Below are positions 23,251 through 32,344 of a stretch of 54,662 nucleotides of DNA, piece by piece; the first letter of the stretch is position 1, and each line of letters opens with the position of its first letter. This DNA comes from Okeania sp. SIO3B5 (lineage in GTDB: Bacteria > Cyanobacteriota > Cyanobacteriia > Cyanobacteriales > Microcoleaceae): the NCBI RefSeq assembly GCF_010692555.1, contig NZ_JAAHHG010000006.1:1-54662 (forward strand). The letters are read 5' to 3'. The position numbers and the translations under genes are program-made. Below the pieces are notes generated by a model. The model saw nothing but the letters and a program-made list of their open reading frames with translations. It made no database searches and was not told the DNA's origin.

Positions 23251-24899
23251 ATTGTCATTTCAGTTATCAGTTATCAGTACCTCTGCACACGCTTCGCACC
23301 CTACGCTATCTAAAGTCCGGCTAAGTAAAAACTACTATAATCCTTACTTGATAGATAGAACTGAGATATCACTATCAGTATTCTACGCGATCGCCAAAAT
23401 ATCTCCGATAGCAGGAAAAATCTCCAGAATGCAACAGTCGGAAAAAATCTCCCTTTTTAAATTTCATTACAGTATATTTCCTGACCAACTCTTTCTTTGC
23501 TATACCTGAACAATACTATCGGATAGTGATGAGTATCAATATAAATAAATTTTTACATATTGACAAATTTACATTTTTATGATCTTAAACTGCTATCTAG
23601 ATCTTGTAGGGTCCAAACTCTTAAATTCTATCAACTTTTATATATTGACAAAATAACAGTTTTGTGCAAAAAAAAAATTATCGGTAATTTTACGAATCAA
23701 AGCAACTATGCCATGCAAAGAATCCGTAAAATTATAGAGATTTTTTTTAAAGATTTAATAAAGGTATAGACTATCTTAAAAAATCGAAGATATCAACTTT
23801 TATATATTTTCATCCTGAGTAGTAATTGGCATAATTGAAGAAGAAAAAATATTAATGCTTTCTATGGAAATGAAAGATACTCTCTCTTCAATAAAAAAGA
23901 TGAAAAATTTCGCTAAAAGTAATCAAGAAGGTATTTGGAAAAAACATATAGTTAAAACCAAAAGAAAAGGATACTTCCGGAATATACAGGAAGTAAAAGT
24001 TGTAGCTCAAGTAGCAAATATGGCTTTTGATCAATCTACATCAAAATCCTTTACCTCAAAGGTTTGGGTAGTTTCTAGCTCTTTGTAAAAATAATTTCTA
24101 TCTATATCGATCCGCTTGTCTGAAAAAGATTGGCGATCGTACAAATTTTCATAGGTATTATAGTTTCCAAAAATTAAATTTTTGGAATTTTTTTTTATTC
24201 AATCTGTTTTTTAAGGAAGTACTTTAAAAAATCAAACACGCCCTAATAAATTAATTATATAGAGACAAATACTTATAGATATGTATAGACAAATGTCTGG
24301 ATAATTCTATTCTTAAATAGATTAATAATGATTATAATAATCGTATAAAAATCTTAGGTATTGCTGAATTAGTGTATGACATTAGTCTTAATGATCTAGT
24401 GTCGGTATGCAGAAATCAAAAGTCAAAAATTAAAAATCAAAGTTCAAAAGTCAAAAGTATTGATTGGTAAGGCTTTTAGGATTTTGTAATACGAATGTGA
24501 AAAAAGAATGTTACGAATAATAAGTGATCTAAATACTTTACAGAAAATGTCCCTTTGATAAAAAAAGAGAATTTACTAGCTCAAAAGCAGATAGTCTGAA
24601 CTGTTACCAGATGAGCTGTTGCCAATCATCACCATCAGACTTTTTCAGCAAACCCTACCTACTTATATACAAAACATCAAAACTATTTTCAAAATATCTA
24701 TAAGCCATCAACTAATGATTGATGATACCAATGAGAATGATAACCAAGTAGGGGAGACAACACCCATCTCACAACTTATTTTTAACCGCTATAGCTATAA
24801 TAATATATTTATATTTGACTTCTCACCCGACTCAAGTACAGGTGATTCTAAGCAGTTGTTCCGAATCGGTTTAAAAACACGATTCTCAAAGGCCACTAG
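23251..24899. other. Gene-poor repeat debris
   Basis: No convincing gene is present. Contents: an ATTTCAGTTATCAG unit at 23255-23287 shared with 48875; AT-rich DNA; CAAAAGT-type heptamers at 24419-24463; and a family A right end TCAGACTTTTTCAGC with AAACCCT at 24635-24656. Short open frames exist (23855-24088, with a GAAGAAG sequence ahead of its ATG and a basic Ser/Lys-rich product), but none resembles a known family. Confidence 0.6.
23855..24088 (+). CDS. Possible small basic protein, unrecognised
   Basis: This is a 77-codon frame with a purine-rich sequence before the ATG. The product is Lys/Ser-rich (DTLSSIKKMKNFAKSNQEGI, WKKHIVKTKRKGYF). Nothing identifies it, and it lies in repeat debris. 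It is listed because the start context is acceptable; it may well be chance. Confidence 0.2.
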   Translation: MLSMEMKDTLSSIKKMKNFAKSNQEGIWKKHIVKTKRKGYFRNIQEVKVVAQVANMAFDQSTSKSFTSKVWVVSSSL

Positions 24900-25272
24900 C
24901 TGTCACTGGACTTGATTAATTTTTTCCAGTGGTGGTAGCTCATATACCACCTACAGACTCAAATATGCTGACAATAATGCCACATACATCGCCCTTACTT
25001 TTGTCTCGCTTTTAGAGTGGTTTTACTCAAGGAGTGAGCTATAAATCCCTATCCTTGCTGCCTGTTTGTCTGTGCCGAGTGTCTTGGTAGAACCATGCTA
25101 CTAATTTCTTCCCGACAGGAGTTTCACCCCTACTAGCAAAGAGTCTATGGGACAAACCTTGTTCTTACTCACATTTATTAGTATTATCCAACGTTTTGGG
25201 ATACTTGGGAATAAATTCCCACAACTTGTTTTCATCCAAGGGCTAAAGCCACTTAGCTTTCAACTGCACGTT
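24900..25272 (-). ncRNA. Probable 5' fragment (domain I) of a group II intron
   Basis: On the minus strand the sequence starts GTGCAGTTGAAAGCTAAG at about 25272. It continues with words typical of cyanobacterial group II intron domain I: GTCCCATAGACTCTTTGC, TAGTAGGGGTGAAACTCC, TTAGTAGCATGGTTCTACC, and GACACTCGGCACAGACAAAC followed by AGGCAGCAAG. The GTG 5' end is close to the GUGYG consensus. No reverse transcriptase/maturase and no domain V hairpin were found before the trail is lost near 24900, so it is a truncated relic. The call rests on recalled motif words, not a structural search. Confidence 0.5.
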
Positions 25273-25403
25273 TTTTTTGTAAAAGTGTAAATTAAAAAGT
25301 GTGAGAGAAAAAATAGTATGTTATAATACAAATTGTAAATGGATTCTGATGATTTTTATAAAAATCGCTCTATACCCTCATCAAGTGGAGGGTCGGAGTT
25401 AGT

Positions 25404-26774
25404 ATGGCAGCTATCGAATCAATATCATTATTTACTGAAGAGTTAGTAAGAGCTAAAACAGGTAAATCTCTGTCAGACATTGAAAGAGAAGTTCTACGAC
25501 TGTCTTTATCTGGAGAAACCTATAGTCAAATAGCCTCCAAATCAGATTACTCTAGAGATTATATTAGCCAAAATGTGGCTCCTAAATTATGGAAATTGCT
25601 CAGTAATATTCTCAAAGAAAGAATTAGCAAAACTAACTGCCTTTCTGTATTAGAAAGACAACTATTTATTTATCAAACAAGTAGAAAGCAACCTACACTG
25701 ACCAACTTAATTAATAGAAATACAATCCAATATTCAGAAATTTCCGAAATAAATGATTGTAAATTACTAGATGGTAGAATCCCCATAGGTTCTCCATATT
25801 ATATAGAACGTGCGGAGCAATTAATATGTTATTCAGAAATTAATAAACCAGGATCGTTTCTGCGTATAAAAGCACCCAGACAAATGGGAAAAACTTCTCT
25901 ATTAATGAGAACTATTAGTTATGCTATCAAACAACAATATCATACAGTACGATTAAGTTTACAAAGAGTTGATAGTACAGTTATCAAAGATATCAATAAA
26001 TTTTTAAGATGGTTTTGTGCTAGTGTAACCAGAAAATTACAGCTAGAATCAAAGTTGAATGAATATTGGGACGAAGATATTGGTAGTATAGAAAGCTGCA
26101 CTTTATACTTTCAAGAATATTTGCTTTCTATCACAGATAATCCCATAGTTTTAGCAATAGATAAAGTAGATTATATTTTTCAGTCTCCAGAAATAGCTAA
26201 TGATTTTCTGTCAATGTTACATTCTTGGTATGGAGAAGCAAAGGAAGTTAAGCTCTGGCAAAAACTGCGGATAGTATTAGTAAAATCTACAGAAGCTTAT
26301 ATTGCAATGAATATTAATAAATCACCTTTTAATATGGGGATAGCTATAGATTTATCCCCATTTACTCTCGGACAAATCCAGGAATTAGCAGAACGTTATC
26401 AAATAGATTTATTACCACAAGAACAAGATAAACTAATGCGATTAGTAGGAGGTCATCCCTTTTTAATTAATACTACTTTTTATCATATTAAATGTCATCA
26501 TGCCAGTTTAGAAAGCTTAATCAAAACAGCAGCTACAGACACAGGTATTTATAGTAATCATTTGCACCAACATTTACAAAATCTGCAACAATATCCAGAA
26601 CTGAAAACAGCTTTTGAACAGGTATTGCGGACTGTAGCTCCTGTAGAGTTAGAGCAGGTACTGGCATTTAAGTTAAAAAGTATGGGCTTGGTTGTACAAT
26701 TAGAAGGTAATTTAGTCCTGCCTAGTTGTGACTTATACAGGCGATACTTTTATAATGTATTTTTTGGTATGTAG
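25404..26774 (+). CDS. AAA-like STAND protein with vMAP-type N-terminal HTH domain
   Basis: This 456-residue protein begins with a LuxR-like HTH (residues 20-60: SDIEREVLRLSLSGETYSQI, DYSRDYISQN), as in cyanobacterial vMAP/AAA-like proteins. It is followed by GSPYYIERAE and the P-loop APRQMGKTSLL (157-167). The Walker B strand reads PIVLAIDKVDYIF. Relatives have Asp-Glu-Val-Asp here, but position 257 is Lys, so the catalytic Glu appears lost. The sensor-like LSPFTLGQIQELAERY and VGGHPFLI follow. Homologues usually carry a C-terminal effector or WD40 part; this one stops at the end of the AAA-like module. It may bind but not hydrolyse ATP. Confidence 0.75.
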   Translation: MAAIESISLFTEELVRAKTGKSLSDIEREVLRLSLSGETYSQIASKSDYSRDYISQNVAPKLWKLLSNILKERISKTNCLSVLERQLFIYQTSRKQPTLTNLINRNTIQYSEISEINDCKLLDGRIPIGSPYYIERAEQLICYSEINKPGSFLRIKAPRQMGKTSLLMRTISYAIKQQYHTVRLSLQRVDSTVIKDINKFLRWFCASVTRKLQLESKLNEYWDEDIGSIESCTLYFQEYLLSITDNPIVLAIDKVDYIFQSPEIANDFLSMLHSWYGEAKEVKLWQKLRIVLVKSTEAYIAMNINKSPFNMGIAIDLSPFTLGQIQELAERYQIDLLPQEQDKLMRLVGGHPFLINTTFYHIKCHHASLESLIKTAATDTGIYSNHLHQHLQNLQQYPELKTAFEQVLRTVAPVELEQVLAFKLKSMGLVVQLEGNLVLPSCDLYRRYFYNVFFGM

Positions 26775-26843
26775 TTGGGAAATTTAGGATTTAGGTAGTA
26801 GAAAATATTTGTTAATTTTTTCACTTGGATAAGGAGGATAATT

Positions 26844-27338
26844 ATGACATTCGATCATTCTTCTAGGTTGCCCCTTGAAGACCGCGAGACTAAAATTCGA
26901 CAAGCAATAGCAACTGAATTGTTAGATTATTGGCAAAAGCGCTATACAGAATTTATTGAAGATCGAGATACTGATGAACAAATTTGGGACGATCGCGAAC
27001 TTAACCCCGAAGAGTTATCTGAAAACGCTGATGCTGCCTATCAATTTTATAAAGAAACAGTGGAAATGGGAGATTGGGGATCTGTATTGGCTTACAGGAT
27101 GGAAGTAGAAGAAGAAGCGATAGAGATTATTTATGTCGTTACCGATGGTGATGATGGTTGGTTGGAAGCTTATGATTTGGATGGAAATCTCCTGGGTGCA
27201 GCGCGACGATATATTGAGTTATTAGCTTGGAAAAATGTAGAGGATGTGCGAGGACAAGTAGAAACAGGAGATTTTCCCCCCGAACTGAATCACCAGTCAA
27301 CTTTGTGGGGTCGTTCTGAAGCAATAACAGAGGAGTGA
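26844..27338 (+). CDS. Acidic cytosolic protein of unknown function
   Basis: This 164-residue protein has an excellent ribosome site (AAGGAGG eight bases before ATG). It is strongly acidic (IEDRDTDEQIWDDRELNPEE) with a C-terminal half EEEAIEIIYVVTDGDDGWLE, AYDLDGNLLGAARRYIELLA that looks like a compact alpha/beta fold. No signal peptide or membrane segment. I do not recognise the family. It is 69 bp downstream of the AAA-like gene on the same strand and convergent with the agmatine-deiminase gene, 32 bp away. Confidence 0.7.
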   Translation: MTFDHSSRLPLEDRETKIRQAIATELLDYWQKRYTEFIEDRDTDEQIWDDRELNPEELSENADAAYQFYKETVEMGDWGSVLAYRMEVEEEAIEIIYVVTDGDDGWLEAYDLDGNLLGAARRYIELLAWKNVEDVRGQVETGDFPPELNHQSTLWGRSEAITEE

Positions 27339-27370
27339 AATTTCCCTTCTTTATTCCTTAAACCCTCTAG

Positions 27371-28504
27371 CTAAACTAATGGTTCTTGCTGAGTTGTGCA
27401 ATGTATTCCTCCGCCTCCGGCAGCAATTTCATCAATATTAATTTGCACAATATCTCGACTGGGAAAAAGTTCTGCTAGAGTCTCTTTAGCACGCCTATCT
27501 GCCTGGCGATCGCCAAATTCTGGTGCAATAACAGCATCATTAATCACATAAAAATTAATATATCCGGCTGCAAAGTCATCGCTTTCATATCCCGGTCGTA
27601 TTCTATTCGGTGCTTCCAGCACAACAACTTCTAGTTTTTTCCCATCCGCATCCGTTGACGACCGCAAAATTTCTAAATGTTTTTTGGTAACAGCATGATC
27701 AAAAGATTTAGGATTTGGATCGTATCCCGCAACAACAACACCAGGACTAACAAAACGGGCATAAAAATCTGTATGTCCATCGGTAATATCGTAACCTCTA
27801 ATACCTGGTAGCCAAATAATTTTACGCAACCCCAATAAAGCCTTCAATTCTGTTTCGCAATCAATTTTGCTCCAACCAGGATTACGATTATTATTGATAA
27901 TACAACTTTCAGTCACGATCGCTGTGCCACGACCATCAACTTCAATACCACCTCCTTCAAATACAAGTTCTGTATTTATTAGCGGTACTCCTGATTTTTT
28001 TGCCACAAACCGAGCAACCTCAGCATCGCGGTCGTGATATTGTTTGTTTCCCCAACCATTAAAATTAAAATCAATGGCCGCTTTTTGACCTGCTTCATTC
28101 ACAACAAAAACTGGCCCTGTATCCCTCATCCAAAGATCATCTATAGGACAAACAATCAACTCTACACTAGAGCCACATTTGGCTGCGGCTACATCATAGT
28201 CTGTCTCACGAACTAACATTTTTACAGGTTCATATTCAGCGATCGCTCTGGCAATGTTTGCTAGATTATCTTGTACACCAGAATAGTATTTACGTCCCCA
28301 AATATCTTTACTTGCGCTAAATGCCATCCAAGTACACAAATGAGGTTCGGTTTCATCTGGCATATAAAACGAGGAATTTGATGACATAGAAGATAATGTA
28401 TGATTTGATAATTTAGGATTAGTTGTGGCAAAGCTGGCTAAATTCTTGAGAAAAATGTAGCTTGATGTGGTCGATATTAATTGGAGAAAAAATCGTCTAT
28501 TCAT
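27371..28504 (-). CDS. Agmatine deiminase family protein with N-terminal export signal
   Basis: This 377-residue protein belongs to the peptidyl-arginine-deiminase-like agmatine deiminases (agmatine to N-carbamoylputrescine plus ammonia). Visible active-site segments are YMPDETEPHLCTWMAF, DDLWMRDTGPVFVV, FEGGGIEVDGRGT, ITDGHTDFYARF and the nucleophile in GGGGIHCTTQQ (C369). The catalytic set is complete. Unusually, the first 45 residues (NRRFFLQLISTTSSYIFLKN) look like a twin-arginine-type signal, so the enzyme may work outside the plasma membrane. It is the nearest recognisable gene upstream of the pot cluster on the same strand. Extracytoplasmic deimination feeding a polyamine importer is plausible but unproven. 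Confidence 0.87.
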   Translation of the reverse strand: MNRRFFLQLISTTSSYIFLKNLASFATTNPKLSNHTLSSMSSNSSFYMPDETEPHLCTWMAFSASKDIWGRKYYSGVQDNLANIARAIAEYEPVKMLVRETDYDVAAAKCGSSVELIVCPIDDLWMRDTGPVFVVNEAGQKAAIDFNFNGWGNKQYHDRDAEVARFVAKKSGVPLINTELVFEGGGIEVDGRGTAIVTESCIINNNRNPGWSKIDCETELKALLGLRKIIWLPGIRGYDITDGHTDFYARFVSPGVVVAGYDPNPKSFDHAVTKKHLEILRSSTDADGKKLEVVVLEAPNRIRPGYESDDFAAGYINFYVINDAVIAPEFGDRQADRRAKETLAELFPSRDIVQINIDEIAAGGGGIHCTTQQEPLV

Positions 28505-28708
28505 AAACTAAGTTAGAAGGCAGAGGGCAGAGGGTAGAGGGTAGAAGGAACAATTAGATGGGGTTTTATACCCTTGTTCCCTTCGGTCACGGGCAGAGGT
28601 CAGGAGTCAGAATTCTCTTCTGCATTCTCCCCCGCTTTCCAAGGGGGGGGGGATGCCCTCTGCCTTTCCTGATAAATTTTACTCTACGAAGCTAAAAGGG
28701 AGTTTGGT

Positions 28709-29890
28709 TCAATCTGTACAATTATTCTTCAAGTCCCGAAACAATCGTCGAAGCATAAAGGCCACAGTTCGAGACCTAACTAAGTTGGTGAATTTCTTCC
28801 CTTTCGTCGAATCTTTCTGAAGCTGCTGCTTGTGATGTTCAAACTTGGCCATTATCTCCAGACCGACCCCAGAAATCAACCTTTTCTTCCCTACAACAGT
28901 CAAGCACCACAGATATAATTCCTTTCTGGCCAATGATGAGCCAGCAGCTCTAAAACGTTCTATCTCCCCTGACGACCTCTCCTCACTGCCAAAACCCAAA
29001 CGCCTTTTAAATGCACCCTCACTTTCAAAACGGCTCAAGGGATAACAACGGATTAACAGCATTGCACGAGCCATCAACCCAAAACCATATAAATCAAAAA
29101 CTTCATTAAACTTTTGAAATTCTTGAGAATAAATCAAATTAGTTAACTCTCGGCGGAGGCCAAATTCTGACAAATGCAAGTCACATAGCTGGTTGGCCAG
29201 AAACTTAGTAAATTCAGAAATTTCCACGCCATATTGAGGAGCGACGGAGTTTTGATATTTTTTGTTATAAAGTTTTTCACCCACATCCGTGTATCTTTCC
29301 CGTTCAGTAATCCAAGCCCAAAGAGGGGATAATCCATCAGGACCTGGAGTAGATTTGATGCTGGCTATCTCTGGAAACTCCTTAGCTAATTGTTGCCTCA
29401 ATCTATTTATAATGGGCGATTGAATTCTAGAAATAGAATGAAGTTGCAAGTAGCGATCGCTAATTTCCTTAATCAAACCCGGCTCAAACCTCAAAAAAGC
29501 ATGAGGTTTGTCCCAGTTTTTCAAAGCATAAACTGCTAAAGCTAGAGCATCTGCTTGGTCATTTTTATCGGGCAACCGCTCCGATTTTCTGAGGTATTTA
29601 ACCTCTGGATGCCCCACCCACCTGACAAATATTTTGTGACTCTCAGCAATCTTGGCCCACAAGAAACTATAATTACCTCCGGTTGGTTCCATCACCAAAG
29701 CATCAGCATCTTCCAAAAATTCAACGAACTCCTTCACACTTTCTCGGTTTAGACAAAAGGTAAGTGGGTCAGTCTTCTTGGTTCGCTTATTTTTTTTAAA
29801 CTCGCAGCGTAAATCGGTGGGAATTTCAAAAAGTTCCCAGCAAACAATAGAGGACTTACAGACATCGCCCCCAATAACTCGTTTATTCAT
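28709..29890 (-). CDS. IS110-like DEDD recombinase (divergent)
   Basis: From the ATG at 29890 the product is 393 residues; a longer frame to 29968 has a poor N-terminus. The DEDD/RuvC-like half shows KRVIGGDVCKSSIVCWEL (first Asp), DALVMEPTGGNYS (Glu) and LPDKNDQADALALAVYA (the D..D pair). The C-terminal half has the Tnp_20 pattern LSRFESEGAFKRRLGFGSEE, then RSSGE and RAAGSSLARKELYLW with the candidate catalytic Ser. IS110 enzymes are bridge-RNA-guided serine/DEDD recombinases. Spacing between blocks is atypical for well-known IS110 members, so this is a divergent branch. The gene is intact. The element's ends were not found. Confidence 0.78.
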   Translation of the reverse strand: MNKRVIGGDVCKSSIVCWELFEIPTDLRCEFKKNKRTKKTDPLTFCLNRESVKEFVEFLEDADALVMEPTGGNYSFLWAKIAESHKIFVRWVGHPEVKYLRKSERLPDKNDQADALALAVYALKNWDKPHAFLRFEPGLIKEISDRYLQLHSISRIQSPIINRLRQQLAKEFPEIASIKSTPGPDGLSPLWAWITERERYTDVGEKLYNKKYQNSVAPQYGVEISEFTKFLANQLCDLHLSEFGLRRELTNLIYSQEFQKFNEVFDLYGFGLMARAMLLIRCYPLSRFESEGAFKRRLGFGSEERSSGEIERFRAAGSSLARKELYLWCLTVVGKKRLISGVGLEIMAKFEHHKQQLQKDSTKGKKFTNLVRSRTVAFMLRRLFRDLKNNCTD

Positions 29891-30263
29891 TTGTAATGGT
29901 GATATAAAAAAATAAAAACTTCTGCGCTCACAAATCACCTGAAAATAGTTTTTTTGTAAACCACTCAATTTACTCTCAAAGAGCAGAAGCTATAAACTCA
30001 GCGAGCTTGCTCATAAAATTTAAAAAGTGCAAGCACTCATTTTATCATCAAAGCAGGTGACTCACTGAGTGTATGCAGGCGAACCCGCGACTGCTGATGG
30101 TTGTTATCAGTAGTTTCTGTGCAGCCTGTTACACTTCATCAGGCGGTCAAGGTTTAAGCAAGTCCTTTGCTGCCCAAACCTATGCTCAAGTTAGCTTGGG
30201 GTGAATTGGGATACCCCAAGCTAGGATGCCCAAAAGAAAAGCGCCTTTCCTTTGGGTATCTGA
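29891..30263 (-). ncRNA. Structured non-coding end upstream of the IS110-like gene (bridge-RNA candidate)
   Basis: About 370 bp without genes and rich in stem-loops: GAGCTTGCTC near 30003-30012, ACTCACTGAGTG near 30061, CTGCTGAT/ATCAGTAG near 30093-30117, AGCTTGGGGT/ACCCCAAGCT (30193-30222) and CCCAAAAGAAA/TTTCCTTTGGG (30229-30256). In IS110-group elements the bridge RNA is encoded in the non-coding end ahead of the recombinase. The right-hand hairpins could equally be terminators of the neighbouring operon. Confidence 0.35.
30193..30256 (-). terminator. Tandem hairpins after the leftward small-gene block
   Basis: Two strong stem-loops (11-bp stem with one mismatch at 30229-30256; perfect 10-bp stem at 30193-30222) lie 8-70 bp past the stop of the gene at 30264. 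No long T tract follows either, so termination is inferred from position and stem strength. Confidence 0.45.
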
Positions 30264-30758
30264 TTAAGTCGGTTCGGCGGACGAGTCCTGTGGCTCGTCT
30301 TCTTGTAAAAGGTTTGACATATACTCTGCGTAATCTTCAGTCCCCGCTGTAAAAAGAATTTCTCTCAGTAATTTGAAATACTGCTCAGGAAGACCCGTTT
30401 TCTGACCTCGTCCTTCTAATATTTCAGCACGCTCTATCGCTTGTTCTAGAAGTACTAATCTGTTTTTGGCTGTGAGAAAGTAAAGCTTTGCGGTATCAAT
30501 TTCTTTGCAAGTATTATGAAAGTTTATCCGAGCTTTTTCCAAGGATGCTGCGGAATATTCAACCCCTAACTCTTTGAGACAATGCTCAAGAATGTCAGGC
30601 CGTTCATTAGCTATAGTCGCTGCCAGCAATTCCCTGGCGTTAGACAGACCCAAATTGATATCTTCATCTTCTTCAAAACCATATTCATTCTCGGCAGTAA
30701 GTACATTGCCACTAGGTAGACAATACTCAAATTTCAGCTTAGTTCTCAATATTTTCAT
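30264..30758 (-). CDS. Unknown helical protein, last gene of the left block
   Basis: This 164-residue product has a strong ribosome site (GGAGG nine bases upstream of ATG). It starts MKILRTKLKFEYCLPSGNVL, a beta-rich segment, and then becomes mostly helical (ELLAATIANERPDILEHCLK, AKLYFLTAKNRLVLLEQAIE) with an acidic, Ser/Pro end. No domain is recognised. It is codirectional with the HTH/ParB-like gene 65 bp upstream and probably in the same transcript. Confidence 0.7.
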   Translation of the reverse strand: MKILRTKLKFEYCLPSGNVLTAENEYGFEEDEDINLGLSNARELLAATIANERPDILEHCLKELGVEYSAASLEKARINFHNTCKEIDTAKLYFLTAKNRLVLLEQAIERAEILEGRGQKTGLPEQYFKLLREILFTAGTEDYAEYMSNLLQEDEPQDSSAEPT

Positions 30759-30823
30759 GCAGTATATTTCCTCCTGTTATTTTTGCTAGTAAGTCAATGG
30801 CTCAAGTGTAATGAATCAGTGAA

Positions 30824-31918
30824 TTAATAATAATCAAGCATGTTGCCATTATCGTTGTCACTGTCATCGTTGCCATCACCGCTGCTATAGTGAGCATCAT
30901 TATCATTGCTCCACTTAGGACGTTTGTCTGGGTTTTCAGTTTCCAATACTTGCACGAGTGCTTTACCAAAAGCTACCGGTACTGTTTGACTGTCCGTAGT
31001 CGTTCCATTGTTAGGTTCCTCGTTAGGTGTTGATTCTTGTTTATCTTGGTCCAGGGACTCGTCAGGTGAGTCCCCGTTTGTGGTATTGTTGTCAGATTTT
31101 TGCTTTCGGAAAAAGCGATCGTGAGCTTCTTCTATCATCCAGGTGAAAGTTTGACTGGCTGTGAGCTGAAATAGTCTAGCTAAGTCGCTCGCTTTACCCC
31201 AAACATTTTTGTCAAGTTCGACCTTGGGTTTGTAAGCTGCTCCTTCTGAATATTCTTTGCGCACTAGCGTTGTCAGACATTCCTCTGGTGTGGTCTTTCG
31301 GTCTTTGGCAAAACTGTAATAATCCTCCGCTGCTGCTAGTTCCTCTAGTTGCTCCCAAGTTTCTTTGTTCACCTTGACGGTGCGATGGGAGTGGTCTTGA
31401 GGTTCTAGCACTTTAACTATGAATGAATGAGTGATAGGGCACTTGTCGCCTTCAGCTCTGGCTAGACAGGCTTGCCACCGATAAGCAAGCCATTCCCTCG
31501 CATCTTCAGCTTGCTTCTTGGTGAAACCTTGGTATCCCTTGCCTACTATATCTGCCTGAGCAATACAGGTAGGCAGGACTTCAAACCCACAACGAATCAA
31601 ATCTATGGCTACCCTAGCTGCCCTCATTATCCTCCTAGCATATCCATCACTATGCTTGAAATGTCTATGGCAATAGTCGGCAAAATTATCAAACCCCAGT
31701 TGTTTGTAAGATTTTGTAGTCACAACTGCTTTGAGTAAAATACCCCGTTCTATATAGCTATAGGTAGTCCTAGACAACTCTTCATGCAATACTTGCGCTT
31801 GCTCCGAAGTCACCCTTGAGACCATGCCCCAGTGCTGCCGACATTCCTCTATGTATTGAACCCAGCCAGGAGTCTGCTGTGCTGTTTCTATTTTTTCAAA
31901 TGTTGGTAAGGGTAACAT
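30824..31918 (-). CDS. ParB/HTH-like DNA-binding protein of a mobile element
   Basis: This 364-residue protein has an N-terminal block (about residues 35-130: SYIERGILLKAVVTTKSYKQ, FDNFADYCHRHFKHSDGYAR, RIMRAARVAIDLIRCGFEVL, PTCIAQADIV). It resembles the segment found in plasmid and phage ParB-like or DUF3102-type proteins that monitor growth on a DNA template (gfxxfxxYcxxxfxxsxxxayrli). The middle has two weakly similar HTH/RHH-like units (KVNKETWEQLEELAAAEDYY; KVELDKNVWGKASDLARLFQ). The last 90 residues are low-complexity D/N/S/T. It probably has a role in replication, partition or regulation of the element; the assignment is by general resemblance only. Confidence 0.55.
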   Translation of the reverse strand: MLPLPTFEKIETAQQTPGWVQYIEECRQHWGMVSRVTSEQAQVLHEELSRTTYSYIERGILLKAVVTTKSYKQLGFDNFADYCHRHFKHSDGYARRIMRAARVAIDLIRCGFEVLPTCIAQADIVGKGYQGFTKKQAEDAREWLAYRWQACLARAEGDKCPITHSFIVKVLEPQDHSHRTVKVNKETWEQLEELAAAEDYYSFAKDRKTTPEECLTTLVRKEYSEGAAYKPKVELDKNVWGKASDLARLFQLTASQTFTWMIEEAHDRFFRKQKSDNNTTNGDSPDESLDQDKQESTPNEEPNNGTTTDSQTVPVAFGKALVQVLETENPDKRPKWSNDNDAHYSSGDGNDDSDNDNGNMLDYY

Positions 31919-31972
31919 GTCTCAATCTTTTGGTGCTTTTTGATGTGGATGTGCTTGTGCCTGATGGATGTT

Positions 31973-32272
31973 TTAATTGTGAGATGCCTCTAGTAGCATC
32001 TGTCCTGTTTTGCCCGGCATCACTGGTACTATTGGGTTCCAGACTTCAGACGAAACCCTCGCTTGGTGAGTAGCATCTATGTCAAGGGAGGCGAAGTAAG
32101 CGTCAACGGTGACTTCGGAAGATTGAATATAGTCATCTACGATCGCTTCCATCATGCCGTTGTAGTCAAAAATCTCACCATTGTATTCGTAGGCGGGAAG
32201 GTCCTTTGCTATAGGGACATTGATGTCTACTGTCACTCTAATTTTTGCTGTTACTTCGTATTCTCTTTTCAT
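31973..32272 (-). CDS. Small protein of unknown function (left block)
   Basis: This 99-residue product starts MKREYEVTAKIRVTVDINVP and continues YNGMMEAIVDDYIQSSEVTV. An initial beta strand pair is likely, then one helix. The beginning recalls the next upstream small gene at 32655 (RLTLDVRIIGDR), so the two may be distant paralogues. No family is recognised. It is codirectional with neighbours, 54 bp before the ParB-like gene. Confidence 0.6.
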   Translation of the reverse strand: MKREYEVTAKIRVTVDINVPIAKDLPAYEYNGEIFDYNGMMEAIVDDYIQSSEVTVDAYFASLDIDATHQARVSSEVWNPIVPVMPGKTGQMLLEASHN

Positions 32273-32344
32273 GTTATGATTGGTAGAATATTTAAGTTAC
32301 CCTTTAGCTCAGATGCCTTTGGTTTTAATCAAAGGCAGTTTTTA

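Noticed and set aside
24619-24915. 98-codon frame in the repeat debris
   Set aside because: Its 5' part is a family A MITE end and its 3' part runs into the group II intron-like sequence; not a gene.
32314-32337. TGCCTTTG/CAAAGGCA hairpin as a terminator of the left block
   Set aside because: The T run lies on the strand opposite to the genes, and the block continues beyond it.
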